A DNA stretch of 64,000 bases from Alphaproteobacteria bacterium (GCA_017983635.1 JAGOBA010000002.1:496001-560000); one strand, 5' to 3'; positions 1 through 9,150 are shown, counted from the stretch's first letter. Notes: a model not told the origin generated them from the letters alone. Made by a program: numbers and translations.

Positions 1-184
1 TCCCGCGCCGCGCGAACCGAACATCGTCTTCCTTTACCGCCGCCCGATCCTCGACGAATGGAGCGATTCCGAAATCACGCTCGGCGACATCGTGACCCAC
101 GTGCTCGTGCACGAGATCGGTCACCACTTCGGCCTCTCCGACGACGACATCGAACGCATCGAAGCCGACGTCGCCGAAGGCTAA
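1..184 (+). CDS. Zincin-like metallopeptidase family protein (DUF1025), 3' end only
   Basis: The reading frame is open from the left edge to a TAA at 182-184, so only the last 60 or so residues are present. They carry the motif HEIGHHFGLSDDDIERIE, the HExxH zinc site of the MMP-like DUF1025 family of small (about 120-140 residue) predicted metallopeptidases. The true start lies outside the window. The stop codon shares bases with the stop of the convergent thpR gene. The substrate is unknown for this family. Family assignment is confident from the motif and its position near the C-terminus; protease activity is an inference. Confidence 0.85.
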   Translation, partial: PAPREPNIVFLYRRPILDEWSDSEITLGDIVTHVLVHEIGHHFGLSDDDIERIEADVAEG

Positions 185-717
185 TCGAGCAGCGGATAAG
201 TCCGCTCGGCGCGGTACAAGCTCCCCCGCGCCGACGGATGACTTGAGTAGAGCGCAAACTCTCGCGCGCGAAACGGCCCGCTGTCGAACGCCGCATGCGC
301 CGCCAAGAACTCGCGCACCTTCGGCAATGGCGCATCGCGCAGCCTGGCCAGGGTCACATGCGGCGTGTACTTGCGGCTCTCGGCTTCAAGCCCCATCCGC
401 TGCAGCGCGCTCTCGACCTTGGCGACCAGATGATGCAGCGCCTCGTTAGGCGCGACGCCGACCCAGAGCGCATGCGGATCGCGCCCGCCGAACTCGCCAG
501 CGGCCTTCAGCGTCAGATCGAATGATCGGGCCCGCAAGCTGCTCAGCACGTCGTCGATGTCGTTCGCCACGGCCTCGTCGACCTCGCCGATAAACCGCAA
601 CGTCAGATGCAAGTTCTCCGGCGGCGTCCACCGCGCGCCGGGCACGCCGCCCTGCAGCAGTGAAAGCCGAAGCCGCACGCTCTCCGGTATTTCGATCGCG
701 GTAAAGAGGCGGATCAT
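181..717 (-). CDS. thpR: RNA 2',3'-cyclic phosphodiesterase (2H/LigT family)
   Basis: This 178-residue protein has the two HxT motifs of the 2H phosphoesterase superfamily, HLTL at residues 37-40 and HVTL at 120-123, spaced as in ThpR/LigT. The family hydrolyses 2',3'-cyclic phosphate ends of RNA to 2'-phosphates in the cytoplasm; the physiological substrate is not well defined. The length is normal for the family. It is the last gene of a minus-strand run arylesterase-tas-thpR, and its ATG directly abuts the tas stop codon, so translation is probably coupled. Its stop overlaps that of the convergent metallopeptidase gene. Confidence 0.93.
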   Translation of the reverse strand: MIRLFTAIEIPESVRLRLSLLQGGVPGARWTPPENLHLTLRFIGEVDEAVANDIDDVLSSLRARSFDLTLKAAGEFGGRDPHALWVGVAPNEALHHLVAKVESALQRMGLEAESRKYTPHVTLARLRDAPLPKVREFLAAHAAFDSGPFRAREFALYSSHPSARGSLYRAERTYPLLD

Positions 718-1764
718 CTACGGCGCGGGGTTCGGCTGCGCATGATGCGCCTCATCGACCGCCTTCTCCAATTCGGCTGTCCACGCCAATTTCACGCTGT
801 CGATGTTGGTTTTCAGCTGCTCCATCGTCGTCGCACCGATGATGTTCGAGGTCACGAACGGCCGCGTCGTCACGAATTGCAACGCCATCTGCGCCGGATC
901 GAGATCGAACGTCTTGGCGATGGCGAGATAGCGCTCGATCGCAGGCCCCGTCTCGGGTTTTTCATAGCGCTGCAGCCGGTTGAACAGCGCCTTGCGCGAC
1001 TTCGCCGGCAGCGCGCCCGCCTGATACTTGCCCGTCAGATACCCTTGCGCGAGAGGCGAATAGGCAAGCAACCCGACCTGTTCGCGATGCGCGATTTCGG
1101 CTTGGCCCATCTCGAACGTCCGGTTGATCAGGCTATACGCGTTCTGAATCGACTGTACCCGCGGCAATCCCGTCGCCGTCGCGTGATGCAGGAACGACAT
1201 CGTGCCCCACGCCGTCTCGTTCGAAAGCCCGATCCAGCGGATTTTCCCCGCCTTCACCTGATCCTGCAGCGCGCCCAGAATATCGGCGATGGGCACCGTC
1301 GGCGCGTCCACGTGCTTGTAGCTCAGCCCCATCGACCCGAACATCGAGACCGGGCGATCGGGCCAATGCAGCTGGTAGAGATCGATCCGGTCGGTTTGCA
1401 GCCGCATCAAGCTGGAGTCCACCGCCTCGGCAATCTGCTTGGGCGTCTGCTCCGTGCCCGAACCGTCCTTGCGCAACCAGTTCATCGGCGAGCGCCCCGC
1501 GACCTTTGTCGCCAAGATCACCTTGTCGCGCGTGCCGCGTGCCTTGAACCAAGAGCCGATGATTCGCTCGGTCGAGCCTTGCGTGTCGGGCTTCGGCGGC
1601 ACGGCGTACATCTCGGACGTATCGAAGAAGTTGATTCCGGCCGCGAGCGCATAGTCCATCTGCGCATGGCCCTCGGCCTCGGTGTTCTGCTCGCCCCACG
1701 TCATGGTACCCAGGCACAGAGCCGACACCTTGACGCCCGTGCGCCCAAGTTCGCGATATTCCAT
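718..1764 (-). CDS. tas: Aldo/keto reductase, Tas-like
   Basis: The 348-residue protein belongs to the aldo/keto reductase superfamily (TIM barrel, NADPH-dependent carbonyl reduction). Catalytic tetrad residues are visible: Asp48 and Tyr53 in FFDTSEMY, Lys87 in ILATKVAG and His133 in LYQLHWPDRP. The N-terminal GLGTMTWGEQNTEAE-like stretch and the AVPPKPDTQGSTE loop match the Tas/YghZ-type subgroup closely. The natural substrate is unknown for this subgroup. It lies between the arylesterase gene (14 bp upstream) and thpR (0 bp), in one likely operon. Confidence 0.93.
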   Translation of the reverse strand: MEYRELGRTGVKVSALCLGTMTWGEQNTEAEGHAQMDYALAAGINFFDTSEMYAVPPKPDTQGSTERIIGSWFKARGTRDKVILATKVAGRSPMNWLRKDGSGTEQTPKQIAEAVDSSLMRLQTDRIDLYQLHWPDRPVSMFGSMGLSYKHVDAPTVPIADILGALQDQVKAGKIRWIGLSNETAWGTMSFLHHATATGLPRVQSIQNAYSLINRTFEMGQAEIAHREQVGLLAYSPLAQGYLTGKYQAGALPAKSRKALFNRLQRYEKPETGPAIERYLAIAKTFDLDPAQMALQFVTTRPFVTSNIIGATTMEQLKTNIDSVKLAWTAELEKAVDEAHHAQPNPAP

Positions 1765-1778
1765 GAAAGTTGTTCCGT

Positions 1779-2495
1779 TCAGTGAGTGGCGGCCGGCTTG
1801 GCCTTGGCGCGAATCTGGGCGATCAGTTTTTCCGCATAAGGCAGCATAGCTTTGACGATCACCTGGGTACCCTGCTCATTGGGATGAATACCATCGGCTT
1901 GGTTCAGCTTCGGGTTCGCCGCCACCCCTTCCAAGAAGAAGGGATAGAACAGCACGTCGTGTTTCTTTGCGAGGTCGGGATAGATCGCATCGAACGCTGT
2001 CACGTATTCCGGCCCCAGATTACGCGGCGACTTCATGCCCGTCAGCAGCACCGTAATCCCGCGCGCCTTCAGCTTTGTCAGAACCTGATCGACATTCTTG
2101 CGCGTTTCCTCGACGCTTAGACCCCGCAAGGCATCGTTCGAACCCAATTCCACGATAGCACCGACGACATCATCGCTCAGCGCCCACTCGACGCGCGCCA
2201 GACCGCCGGCCGACGTGTCGCCGGAGACGCCCGCATTGATTATTTGGGCATCGAACCCCTTCGCCTTCAATTGCGCCTGCAAAACCGCCGTAAAGTCCGT
2301 GCCCGGCGGTAGGTTGTAGCCTTGTGTCAGGCTCGTCCCGATTGCCACGATCTTGAGCGGTTTCGCATCCGCGACCGCAATTCCATTGATTCCAGCAACA
2401 AAGATAGCGAGAATCAGCCAAATCGCGTTGACCCGGGACCGGAACCTCCCGTTTCGGGTTGATTCCCTCCCCCAGTTTGGTAGCCCGTTGCGCAT
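1779..2495 (-). CDS. tesA: SGNH-family arylesterase / lysophospholipase-like (TesA type)
   Basis: A GDSL/SGNH hydrolase with all four conserved blocks: GTSLTQGY (nucleophile Ser), VSGDTSAGG, ELGSNDALRG and DGIHPNEQG (catalytic Asp and His). Such enzymes act on short acyl esters and thioesters. A hydrophobic segment (about residues 25-43, ending AVADA) suggests export to the periplasm. The ATG at 2495 is preferred: it yields a plausible signal peptide and its CATG is shared with the divergent ABC gene; an alternative upstream start at 2549 would add 18 residues and overlap that gene. The pairing with a YbbA/YbbP transporter is the usual arrangement for this esterase. Confidence 0.88.
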   Translation of the reverse strand: MRNGLPNWGRESTRNGRFRSRVNAIWLILAIFVAGINGIAVADAKPLKIVAIGTSLTQGYNLPPGTDFTAVLQAQLKAKGFDAQIINAGVSGDTSAGGLARVEWALSDDVVGAIVELGSNDALRGLSVEETRKNVDQVLTKLKARGITVLLTGMKSPRNLGPEYVTAFDAIYPDLAKKHDVLFYPFFLEGVAANPKLNQADGIHPNEQGTQVIVKAMLPYAEKLIAQIRAKAKPAATH

Positions 2496-3267
2496 GCAGC
2501 GCTCGCTCAACACTGACCCGATCCTCCGGCTGGAAGCCGTCCGGCTCACACTTATGAGTCAGGCGGGTCCCGTCAATATCTTGAATGGTATCGAACTTGT
2601 GATCCGTCAGGGTGAGGCTGTGGGTTTGGTCGGCCCATCAGGCTCCGGCAAATCGACGCTGCTCATGGTGATGACCGGGCTGGAGCGCCCGACTTCCGGC
2701 AAAGTGACCGTCAAATCACAAGAACTATCGGCCTTCTCCGAGGATGAGTCCGCCCGCTTCCGCCGCGGCAATGTCGGCATCGTCTTTCAATCGTTTCACC
2801 TCATTCCGACCATGACCGCGCTGGAAAATGTCGCGGTGCCGCTTGAACTCGCGCTGGTGCCCAACGCCTTCGAGAAAGCGCGAGAAGAGCTCGTTTCTGT
2901 GGGCCTTGAGTCCCGCCTGCACCACTACCCCAGCCAGCTCTCCGGCGGCGAGCAGCAGCGTGTGGCGCTTGCCCGCGCGCTCGCACCGCGCCCCAGCCTG
3001 CTTTTCGCCGACGAGCCGACCGGCAACCTCGATGGCCGCACCGGCGCCGAGATCGTGGAGATGATGTTCAAGCTGCAGCGCGAACGCGGCTCGACGCTGA
3101 TACTGGTGACGCACGACGAGTCGCTGGCCCGCCGCTGCGACCGCATTGTGAAGCTGCGTGACGGTTACATCGAATCGATCGAGGACGGCGGCCATCACCC
3201 TGCGACGCCCGAGATTCCGGTCATACCCATCACGCCGATCGCACCCGTCGCCGACGTCGCCGAATGA
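2494..3267 (+). CDS. ybbA: ABC transporter ATP-binding protein (YbbA/LolD-like)
   Basis: The 257-residue ATPase shows Walker A GPSGSGKST (47-55), a Q-loop in VFQSFHLIPT, signature SQLSGGEQQRVALARAL and Walker B LLFADEPTGNLD. This is the MacB/LolD/YbbA subclass, which pairs with FtsX-type permeases and generally drives extrusion or periplasmic mechanotransmission rather than import. The start at 2494 fits family N-termini; longer in-frame extension to 2353 would run inside the divergent esterase gene. The C-terminus ends in an unusual Pro/Ile/Ala-rich tail of about 25 residues. The stop overlaps the permease ATG by four bases. Confidence 0.93.
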   Translation: MQRSLNTDPILRLEAVRLTLMSQAGPVNILNGIELVIRQGEAVGLVGPSGSGKSTLLMVMTGLERPTSGKVTVKSQELSAFSEDESARFRRGNVGIVFQSFHLIPTMTALENVAVPLELALVPNAFEKAREELVSVGLESRLHHYPSQLSGGEQQRVALARALAPRPSLLFADEPTGNLDGRTGAEIVEMMFKLQRERGSTLILVTHDESLARRCDRIVKLRDGYIESIEDGGHHPATPEIPVIPITPIAPVADVAE

Positions 3268-5801
3268 AACACGCGATCCTCGCCCTGCGCCTCGCGCGCC
3301 GCGAGCTCAACCGCGGCCTGTCGGGATTCCGCATCTTTCTCGCGTGCTTGATCCTGGGCGTGGCCACCATCGCGGGCGTCGGTTCGCTGAGCGAAGCGTT
3401 GCTCGAGGGCCTCTCGAAGCAAGGCCGCAACCTGCTCGGCGGCGATATCGAAGTGCGCATGAACCAGCGCGAGGTCGCAAAGAAAGAACTCGAGTGGCTG
3501 AAGAAGAACGGCGCCATCTCGATGGTTGCCGAACTGCGCGCCATGGCGATCGCACAGGGCCGCGACGCGCGCGCGCTCGTCGAACTTAAGGCCGTCGACC
3601 ACGCGTATCCGCTCTACGGTTTCGCCGACGTTTCGCCGCGTGAGCCGCTGGGAGAAGTTTTCGCCAACCGCGCCGGCGTCTTTGGTGCGGCCATAGATGA
3701 GCGCCTGCTCGCCAAGCTCGGCGTACCGCAAGGCTCGGTCGTAAAAATCGGCAGCGCCTTGTTCGAGTTGCGCACCGTGATCCGCCAGGAGCCCGATCGT
3801 GTCGCCGGCGGCTTCTCGCTCGGCCCGCGGGTCATGATCTCGGAGTTTGCACTGCGTGCCACCGGGCTGGTGCAACCCGGCAGCCTGATCAACTTCAACT
3901 ACCGCGTCGCGCTGCCGCCGCAGCAGGCCTCGCGCCAAGCCGTGACGCAATGGATCGATAAGGCGAAAAAGGAGTTCCCCGACGTCGGTTGGCAGATCCG
4001 CGACCGTTGGAACGCCGCGCCGGGCGTGCGCCGATTCATCGAGCAAGTCGGTGCGTTCTTGACGCTGGTGGGTTTGACCGCGCTCGTCGTTGGCGGCGTC
4101 GGCATCGGCAGCGCCGTCACCGCCTATCTCGATCGCCGCCGCGACGACATCGCGACCTTGAAGTGCGTCGGCGCCAGCGGGCGTTTCATTTTTTTCATGT
4201 TCTTGGCCGAAGTCATGGCGCTCGCCGTCATCGGTGTAGGCATCGGCCTCCTTCTCGGCGCATTCTTGCCGCTCGTCGCGCAATGGGCGTTGAACAGCGT
4301 GCTGCCTTTCAAGGCCGAGTTCAGCCTCTACTGGCGCCCGGTTGTCTCCGCTGCCGGCTTCGGCCTCGTGACCGCGCTCGCGTTCGCGATCTGGCCGCTG
4401 GCCCGCGCGAAGGAAGTCTCCCCGGCGGTCATGTTCCGCGACCTGGTATCGCCGACGCGGCACTGGCCGCAGCCGGCCTATATCGTTGCGACGATCTTGG
4501 CGTTCGGGCTTTTGGCAAGCCTCGCTCTGGTGCTCACGCCGAACGTCCAACTCGCGGCGGGTTTTGCCGTCGGCGCCGCAATAGCGTTCCTGTTGTTGCG
4601 CGTGACCGGCTGGGGCCTGATGTGGGTCGCGCGCAATGTGCCCCGGCCGAAGTTCATGATGGCCCGCCTCGCGCTCTCCAATATCTACCGTCCGGGCGCC
4701 CCGACCCCGGCGGTGATCCTTTCACTGGGCCTAGGGCTGACGCTGCTCGCCGCGATCGCGCTCGTCGACACGAACATCCGTCGCGTCATGAACGACGAGA
4801 TCCCCGCTGAAGCGCCGAGCTTCTTCTTCGTCGACGTTCAGTCCGACCAGGTCAAACCGTTCGAACAACTCGTCAAAGGCATCAAAGGCGTCTCGCAGTT
4901 CGAGATGGTGCCCATGATCCGCGGCCGCATCGTCAAGCTCAAAGACGTACCCGCGGACAAAGCCGTCGTCGCTCGCGAAGCCAAATGGGCGCTCAACGGC
5001 GATCGCGGTATCACCTACGGCAACCCGACCGGCGCGCGCGATCAGGTCGTTGCCGGCAAATGGTGGCCCGCGGACTACAAAGAAAGCGAGGGCCTGGTTT
5101 CGTTCGCGGAAGATCTGGCAAAGGGTATGGGACTGAAGGTCGGCGATATGATCACGGTCAACGTGCTGGGCGTTGAAATCCCGCTTAAAATCGCCAACCT
5201 GCGCCGCGTCGATTTCTCGAACGCGCGCATGAACTTCATCATGGTGGTCTCGCCCGGCAAGTTGGAGCGCGCGCCGCATGCTTACCTCGCAACCGCTCGC
5301 GTCACCCGCGAAAAGGAAGACGAAGTCGAGCGCGCGGTGACGAACAAGTTCCCGAACGTCTCCGTCGTGCGCGTGCGCGAGACGCTGGAAACCGCCAATG
5401 ACCTGCTGCAGCAACTGGCCGGCGGCATCCGCTCGGCGAGCTTCGTGACGCTTCTGACCGGCCTTCTCGTTTTGGCGGGCGCGCTCGCCGCCGGCCACCG
5501 CCACCGCCTGTTCGACGCCGTCGTGCTGAAAGTCTTGGGCGCGACGAAGGGGCAGGTGATGACGACCTACCTGATGGAGTTCGCGGTCCTGGGCGCCGGC
5601 GCCGGTTTCGTCGCCGCGATCCTCGGCACGATCGCAGCGGCGGCCGTCTCTATATGGGTTATGGAAACGACCTTCGTCCCCTCCATGCCGACACTATTCG
5701 CGGTCGTGGCCGGCGGCGCCATCGCCGCTATGGCGCTTGGAATCGCCTCCACCTGGACGGCACTCTCGACCCCGGCGGCCAGAACCTTAAGAAACGCTTA
5801 A
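3264..5801 (+). CDS. FtsX-like ABC transporter permease (YbbP family)
   Basis: An 845-residue membrane protein with the duplicated FtsX/MacB-like permease layout of YbbP: an N-terminal membrane anchor, a periplasmic domain (roughly 45-260), three or four helices (about 262-400), a further central pair, a second soluble domain (about 515-700) and C-terminal helices (about 705-835). It forms a complex with the preceding ATPase, with which it overlaps by ATGA. The neighbouring arylesterase and YbbA/YbbP suggest a joint role in lipid or ester handling at the envelope; the cargo is unknown. Length is typical for the family. Confidence 0.92.
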   Translation: MKHAILALRLARRELNRGLSGFRIFLACLILGVATIAGVGSLSEALLEGLSKQGRNLLGGDIEVRMNQREVAKKELEWLKKNGAISMVAELRAMAIAQGRDARALVELKAVDHAYPLYGFADVSPREPLGEVFANRAGVFGAAIDERLLAKLGVPQGSVVKIGSALFELRTVIRQEPDRVAGGFSLGPRVMISEFALRATGLVQPGSLINFNYRVALPPQQASRQAVTQWIDKAKKEFPDVGWQIRDRWNAAPGVRRFIEQVGAFLTLVGLTALVVGGVGIGSAVTAYLDRRRDDIATLKCVGASGRFIFFMFLAEVMALAVIGVGIGLLLGAFLPLVAQWALNSVLPFKAEFSLYWRPVVSAAGFGLVTALAFAIWPLARAKEVSPAVMFRDLVSPTRHWPQPAYIVATILAFGLLASLALVLTPNVQLAAGFAVGAAIAFLLLRVTGWGLMWVARNVPRPKFMMARLALSNIYRPGAPTPAVILSLGLGLTLLAAIALVDTNIRRVMNDEIPAEAPSFFFVDVQSDQVKPFEQLVKGIKGVSQFEMVPMIRGRIVKLKDVPADKAVVAREAKWALNGDRGITYGNPTGARDQVVAGKWWPADYKESEGLVSFAEDLAKGMGLKVGDMITVNVLGVEIPLKIANLRRVDFSNARMNFIMVVSPGKLERAPHAYLATARVTREKEDEVERAVTNKFPNVSVVRVRETLETANDLLQQLAGGIRSASFVTLLTGLLVLAGALAAGHRHRLFDAVVLKVLGATKGQVMTTYLMEFAVLGAGAGFVAAILGTIAAAAVSIWVMETTFVPSMPTLFAVVAGGAIAAMALGIASTWTALSTPAARTLRNA

Positions 5802-5901
5802 AGCTGGGCGGATTTGGGGCTTTTGAAATACCCCCAGCTTCGGTGGTACCATTCGGCAGTTGGTTCCCGGCCCTCTGTCGGGATTGAGAAAGGTCGAACC
5901 T

Positions 5902-6615
5902 ATGGCTGACTTCGAGAATCCGGCATACCGCACAACAAGCGACGCGGCAGCGATCGATCAGGGCCTGCGCGCCCACATGATCAGTGTCTATCAGTTCATG
6001 ATGTTGGGCGTGGCCGTCACCGGTCTGGTCGCCTACTTCGTGTCGTCGACTCCGGCCATCTACACTGCGATTTTCGGCTCGCCCTTGAAGTGGCTGGCCA
6101 TCTTCGCGCCGGTCGGGCTCGTGATGCTCCTCTCGTTCGGCATCAACCGGATGAGCGCTGTGACAGCGCAAGCGGTCTTCTGGCTCTACGCCGCGCTGAA
6201 CGGCGTTTCGCTAGCAGTGATCTTCTTGGTTTATCCTGTCGCCGACATTGCCCGCGTGTTCTTCATCTCGTCCGCCGCCTTTGGCGCGCTTAGCCTCTAT
6301 GGCTACACCACACCGCGCAGCTTGAGCGCCTGGGGCTCGTTCCTGTTCATGGGCCTCGTCGGCATCCTGATCGCCTCGATCGTCAATTTCTTCCTCGAGT
6401 CGAGTGCGATGACGTTCGCAATCAGCGTGATCGGCGTGCTGGTGTTCGCAGGACTCACCGCCTACGACACGCAGAAGATCAAGGAGATCTATTTCGCGGG
6501 TGATGATAGCGACACCGCCGGTAAGAAAGCCGTCATCGGCGCCCTCAATCTCTACCTCGACTTCATCAACCTGTTCCTGATGCTGTTGCGCCTCCTGGGC
6601 TCCAGCCGGGACTAA
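5902..6615 (+). CDS. Bax inhibitor-1/YccA family membrane protein (copy 1)
   Basis: A 237-residue integral membrane protein with about seven hydrophobic segments and the BI-1 hallmarks FGALSLYGYTTPRSLSAWGSFLFMGLVG-like core (two short halves visible around 6280-6365) and a late AYDTQKIKE segment with conserved Asp residues. BI-1 proteins act as pH-sensitive calcium leak channels or interact with membrane proteases such as FtsH. The ATG at 5902 is chosen over an upstream in-frame start because an AGAAAGG-like ribosome site precedes it and the second copy begins at the same point. It is followed by its own terminator. Confidence 0.93.
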   Translation: MADFENPAYRTTSDAAAIDQGLRAHMISVYQFMMLGVAVTGLVAYFVSSTPAIYTAIFGSPLKWLAIFAPVGLVMLLSFGINRMSAVTAQAVFWLYAALNGVSLAVIFLVYPVADIARVFFISSAAFGALSLYGYTTPRSLSAWGSFLFMGLVGILIASIVNFFLESSAMTFAISVIGVLVFAGLTAYDTQKIKEIYFAGDDSDTAGKKAVIGALNLYLDFINLFLMLLRLLGSSRD

Positions 6616-6640
6616 GAAACCACAGCTTGGAAACGCTAAA

Positions 6641-6667
6641 CCCCGGGGCAAAGCCTCGGGGTTTTTT
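6641..6667 (+). terminator. Rho-independent terminator after BI-1 copy 1
   Basis: A 9-bp stem (CCCCGGGGC with GCCTCGGGG, one G-U pair) closes a three-base loop and is followed by six T residues at 6662-6667. It lies 25 bp after the stop codon. Confidence 0.9.
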
Positions 6668-6836
6668 GCGTTCTACGCGCATGGTGTGGAGAAGAAGTCG
6701 TTAACACACGGATTTTCTGTTGTTTGCGAAGGATTTGCGGCCAATTTCCTTGAAGCCCGAAGCCCTTGAAAAGCACCGCCATTGAGTCGATATCCCTCCA
6801 GCATTTCTCCCGAACGGGAGCTTGGAGAGGAAACCA

Positions 6837-7559
6837 ATGTCCGACTACGAAAACGTCGCCTACCGCGGTCGCGCGATCCCCGGCGCCGAAGCGCAAGCCT
6901 TCGACCAAGGCCTGCGCACCTACATGCTGGGCGTCTATCAGTATCTCATGCTCGGCATCGCGCTCACCGGCGCCATGGCCTGGGCGCTGTCCACGCAACC
7001 CGCGCTGATGCAAGCGATCTGGGGCACGCCGTTGAAGTGGCTGGTCGTTCTGGCCCCGCTCCCGGTCGCGCTCTACGCGCAGTTCCGCATTGAACGCCTA
7101 AGCCCCGCGACCGCGCAGGGCCTCTATTGGCTCTACGCGGGCCTCGTCGGCCTTTCGATGTCGCTGCTGTTTGCGGCCTATACCGGCTCCAGCATCGCCA
7201 AGGTGTTCTTCATCACCGCCGCCGCCTTCGGCGCGCTCAGCCTCTACGGCTACACGACGCAGCGTAACCTGTCGGCGTTCGGCTCGTTCCTGTTCATCGG
7301 CATGATCGGCATCTTGATCGCGATGGTCGTGAACATCTTCCTGCAATCGCCCGTGATGCAGTTCGCGATCAGCATCATCGGCGTGCTCGTCTTCGCAGGC
7401 CTCACCGCCTTCGATACGCAGCGCATCAAGCAGATGTACTACGAAGCCGCCGACGAAACGACGGCCGCCCGCTACTCGATCTTGGGCGCGCTCTGGCTCT
7501 ACATCTCCTTCGTGGCGATGTTCCAGTTCCTAATGTCGCTCTTGGGCGACCGCGAGTAA
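6837..7559 (+). CDS. Bax inhibitor-1/YccA family membrane protein (copy 2)
   Basis: A 240-residue paralogue of the preceding gene, colinear over its whole length: both begin with an ENxAYR motif, then DQGLR, and share the FGALSLYGYTTQRNLS and VFAGLTAFDTQRIK blocks. About seven membrane segments are visible. A strong ribosome site GGAGAGGA lies just before the ATG at 6837. Because each copy has its own terminator and a 220-bp spacer lies between them, the two are probably transcribed separately despite being tandem. The late motif carries Asp residues linked in this family to pH sensing. Confidence 0.93.
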   Translation: MSDYENVAYRGRAIPGAEAQAFDQGLRTYMLGVYQYLMLGIALTGAMAWALSTQPALMQAIWGTPLKWLVVLAPLPVALYAQFRIERLSPATAQGLYWLYAGLVGLSMSLLFAAYTGSSIAKVFFITAAAFGALSLYGYTTQRNLSAFGSFLFIGMIGILIAMVVNIFLQSPVMQFAISIIGVLVFAGLTAFDTQRIKQMYYEAADETTAARYSILGALWLYISFVAMFQFLMSLLGDRE

Positions 7560-7578
7560 CGCCACCAGCCGCCTCTCG

Positions 7579-7608
7579 AACCCCGGTACCGCAAGGCGCC
7601 GGGGTTTT
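7579..7608 (+). terminator. Terminator after BI-1 copy 2
   Basis: An inverted repeat AACCCCGG ... CCGGGGTT with a short inner ACC/GGT pairing is followed by TTTTCTT, 20 bp after the stop codon. Confidence 0.75.
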
Positions 7609-7651
7609 CTTATGCCTTGCGCGGCACGCGGCGTCGCAGCACGATAAAGCC

Positions 7652-8938
7652 ATGCCGCGCGATATGTACGACCTGGAAATCACCGGCGCCGCGCCAGCGA
7701 CGGTTGCGGCGCTCGACCTCTTCGGCCGCGCGTGGATCGGCTATGGCACCGAGTTCCAGCCGTTGCTCACCGAGGCTGAGCGCGACCGGGCCTGCCCGCT
7801 GGCGCAGGCCTACGCCGCGATCCTGCACATGTCGCTGGAGGCGGAGAGCGGCTACCGCGCCGCTGCCCCATTCCTCAAGCGCCTCGACACCGCGACCGTC
7901 ACCCCGCGCGAGAGCGCGATCATCGCCGCCGCACGCCATTGGGCCGCTGGCGATCCGCGCGCCGCCCTCACAGACTTCGCCCGCGCCGTCGAGATCGCGC
8001 CGACAGATCTTGTCGCCGCGAAGTGGGGCCAGTACCTCGCCTTCAACTTCGGCGACGCACCCGCGATGCTCAGCCTCGCCGAACGCACGCTCCCCCATCA
8101 CCGGCACACGCCCGAGGCCTGGGGCATGCACGCCTTCGCACTGGAACAGTCGCACCGCCTCGACGAGGCGGAAGCCGCCGCCCATCGCGCGCTCGAGCTA
8201 AAGCCAACAGAACCGTGGGCCCAGCACGCGCTGGCGCACGTCTACGAAACCCAAGGCCGCCTCGACGAAGGCGTCACATTCCTGGAACGCGCGGCACCCG
8301 GCTGGGCCGATCGCTCCGTCTTCATGCGCGAACACAATTGGTGGCACTTGGCACTCTTCCGCCTCGACCGCGACGAACCCGCGCGAGCGCTCAAGATCTA
8401 CGACGACCACCTCTGGGGCGAGTGGCCGGAGTTCGCGCAAGAACAAATCGGCGCAATCGCATTGCTCTGGCGGTTGGAGCTACGCGGCGTCGATATTGGC
8501 AATCGCTGGCAACCGGTGGTCGCCAAGGTCGAAGAGCGCGGCCACGAACATCTCTGGCCGTTCCACGACCTGCACTACGCCTACGCCAGAGCGCACGGCA
8601 GCACGGCAGACGCTTTCTTAGAGTCGCTGCGCACACACGCGGAGCGCTCGCCCGACAAAGTCTGGTCCAAGATCGCGCACCCCGCCGCCGAAGGCCTCAT
8701 CGCCCACGCCCGCAAGAACTTCACGGAAGCCACCGCGCGCCTAACCCCGCTGATCGACGATCTCTACCTCATCGGTGGCAGCCACGCCCAACGCGACATC
8801 TTCATCCAAACCTGGCTCGACGCCGCAACGCGCTCCGGCGCGCACAACACAATCATCAACGCCCTGAAAGAGCGCGCAGCCGCCCGCCCTACCGTCGCCA
8901 TCCACCACCGCGAGTTGGACGCAGTTCTGAAACGGTGA
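7652..8938 (+). CDS. Tetratricopeptide-repeat protein, TTC38-like family
   Basis: A 428-residue soluble protein without a signal peptide. It is built from helical pairs with TPR character, clearest at about residues 100-135 (GDPRAALTDFARAVEIAPTD), 150-187 (HRLDEAEAAAHRALELKPTE) and 190-215, followed by a HNWWHLALFRLD block that is typical of bacterial homologues of TTC38. These are thought to be scaffolds; no enzyme activity is established. It starts 44 bp after the preceding terminator, so it needs its own promoter. It converges on the DUF2794 gene across a large inverted repeat. Confidence 0.82.
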   Translation: MPRDMYDLEITGAAPATVAALDLFGRAWIGYGTEFQPLLTEAERDRACPLAQAYAAILHMSLEAESGYRAAAPFLKRLDTATVTPRESAIIAAARHWAAGDPRAALTDFARAVEIAPTDLVAAKWGQYLAFNFGDAPAMLSLAERTLPHHRHTPEAWGMHAFALEQSHRLDEAEAAAHRALELKPTEPWAQHALAHVYETQGRLDEGVTFLERAAPGWADRSVFMREHNWWHLALFRLDRDEPARALKIYDDHLWGEWPEFAQEQIGAIALLWRLELRGVDIGNRWQPVVAKVEERGHEHLWPFHDLHYAYARAHGSTADAFLESLRTHAERSPDKVWSKIAHPAAEGLIAHARKNFTEATARLTPLIDDLYLIGGSHAQRDIFIQTWLDAATRSGAHNTIINALKERAAARPTVAIHHRELDAVLKR

Positions 8939-9004
8939 GCGCGCGTCGCGTCAGCAAGGCTCACCACGAATCCTCAAAGGTGCTCGAAGGTTCGCGAGGA
9001 AGGA

Positions 9005-9127
9005 CTCACACAATGAAACAATGACACAATGAGAGAGCACTTGCGCGCGTCAGCGCGCAGTCGGACTCAGATAGGCGCTTCGCGCCGACCAGCGCCCACC
9101 CATTGTGTCATTGTTTCATTGTGTGAG
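9005..9127. repeat. Perfect 27-bp inverted repeat with 69-bp centre
   Basis: The arms at 9005-9031 and 9101-9127 are exact reverse complements over 27 bases and are built from CAATG and CACAATG steps. The centre holds smaller self-pairing runs (GCGCGC ... GCGCGC at about 9044-9058 and GGCGC TTC GCGCC at about 9074-9086). It fills most of the gap between the convergent TPR and DUF2794 genes, so it may serve as a bidirectional terminator, but the arms are much longer than needed for that and have no clear T-tract. A miniature inverted-repeat element is an alternative. Confidence 0.85.
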
Positions 9128-9150
9128 AACTTTCTTTGCGAGCCTTGGTG

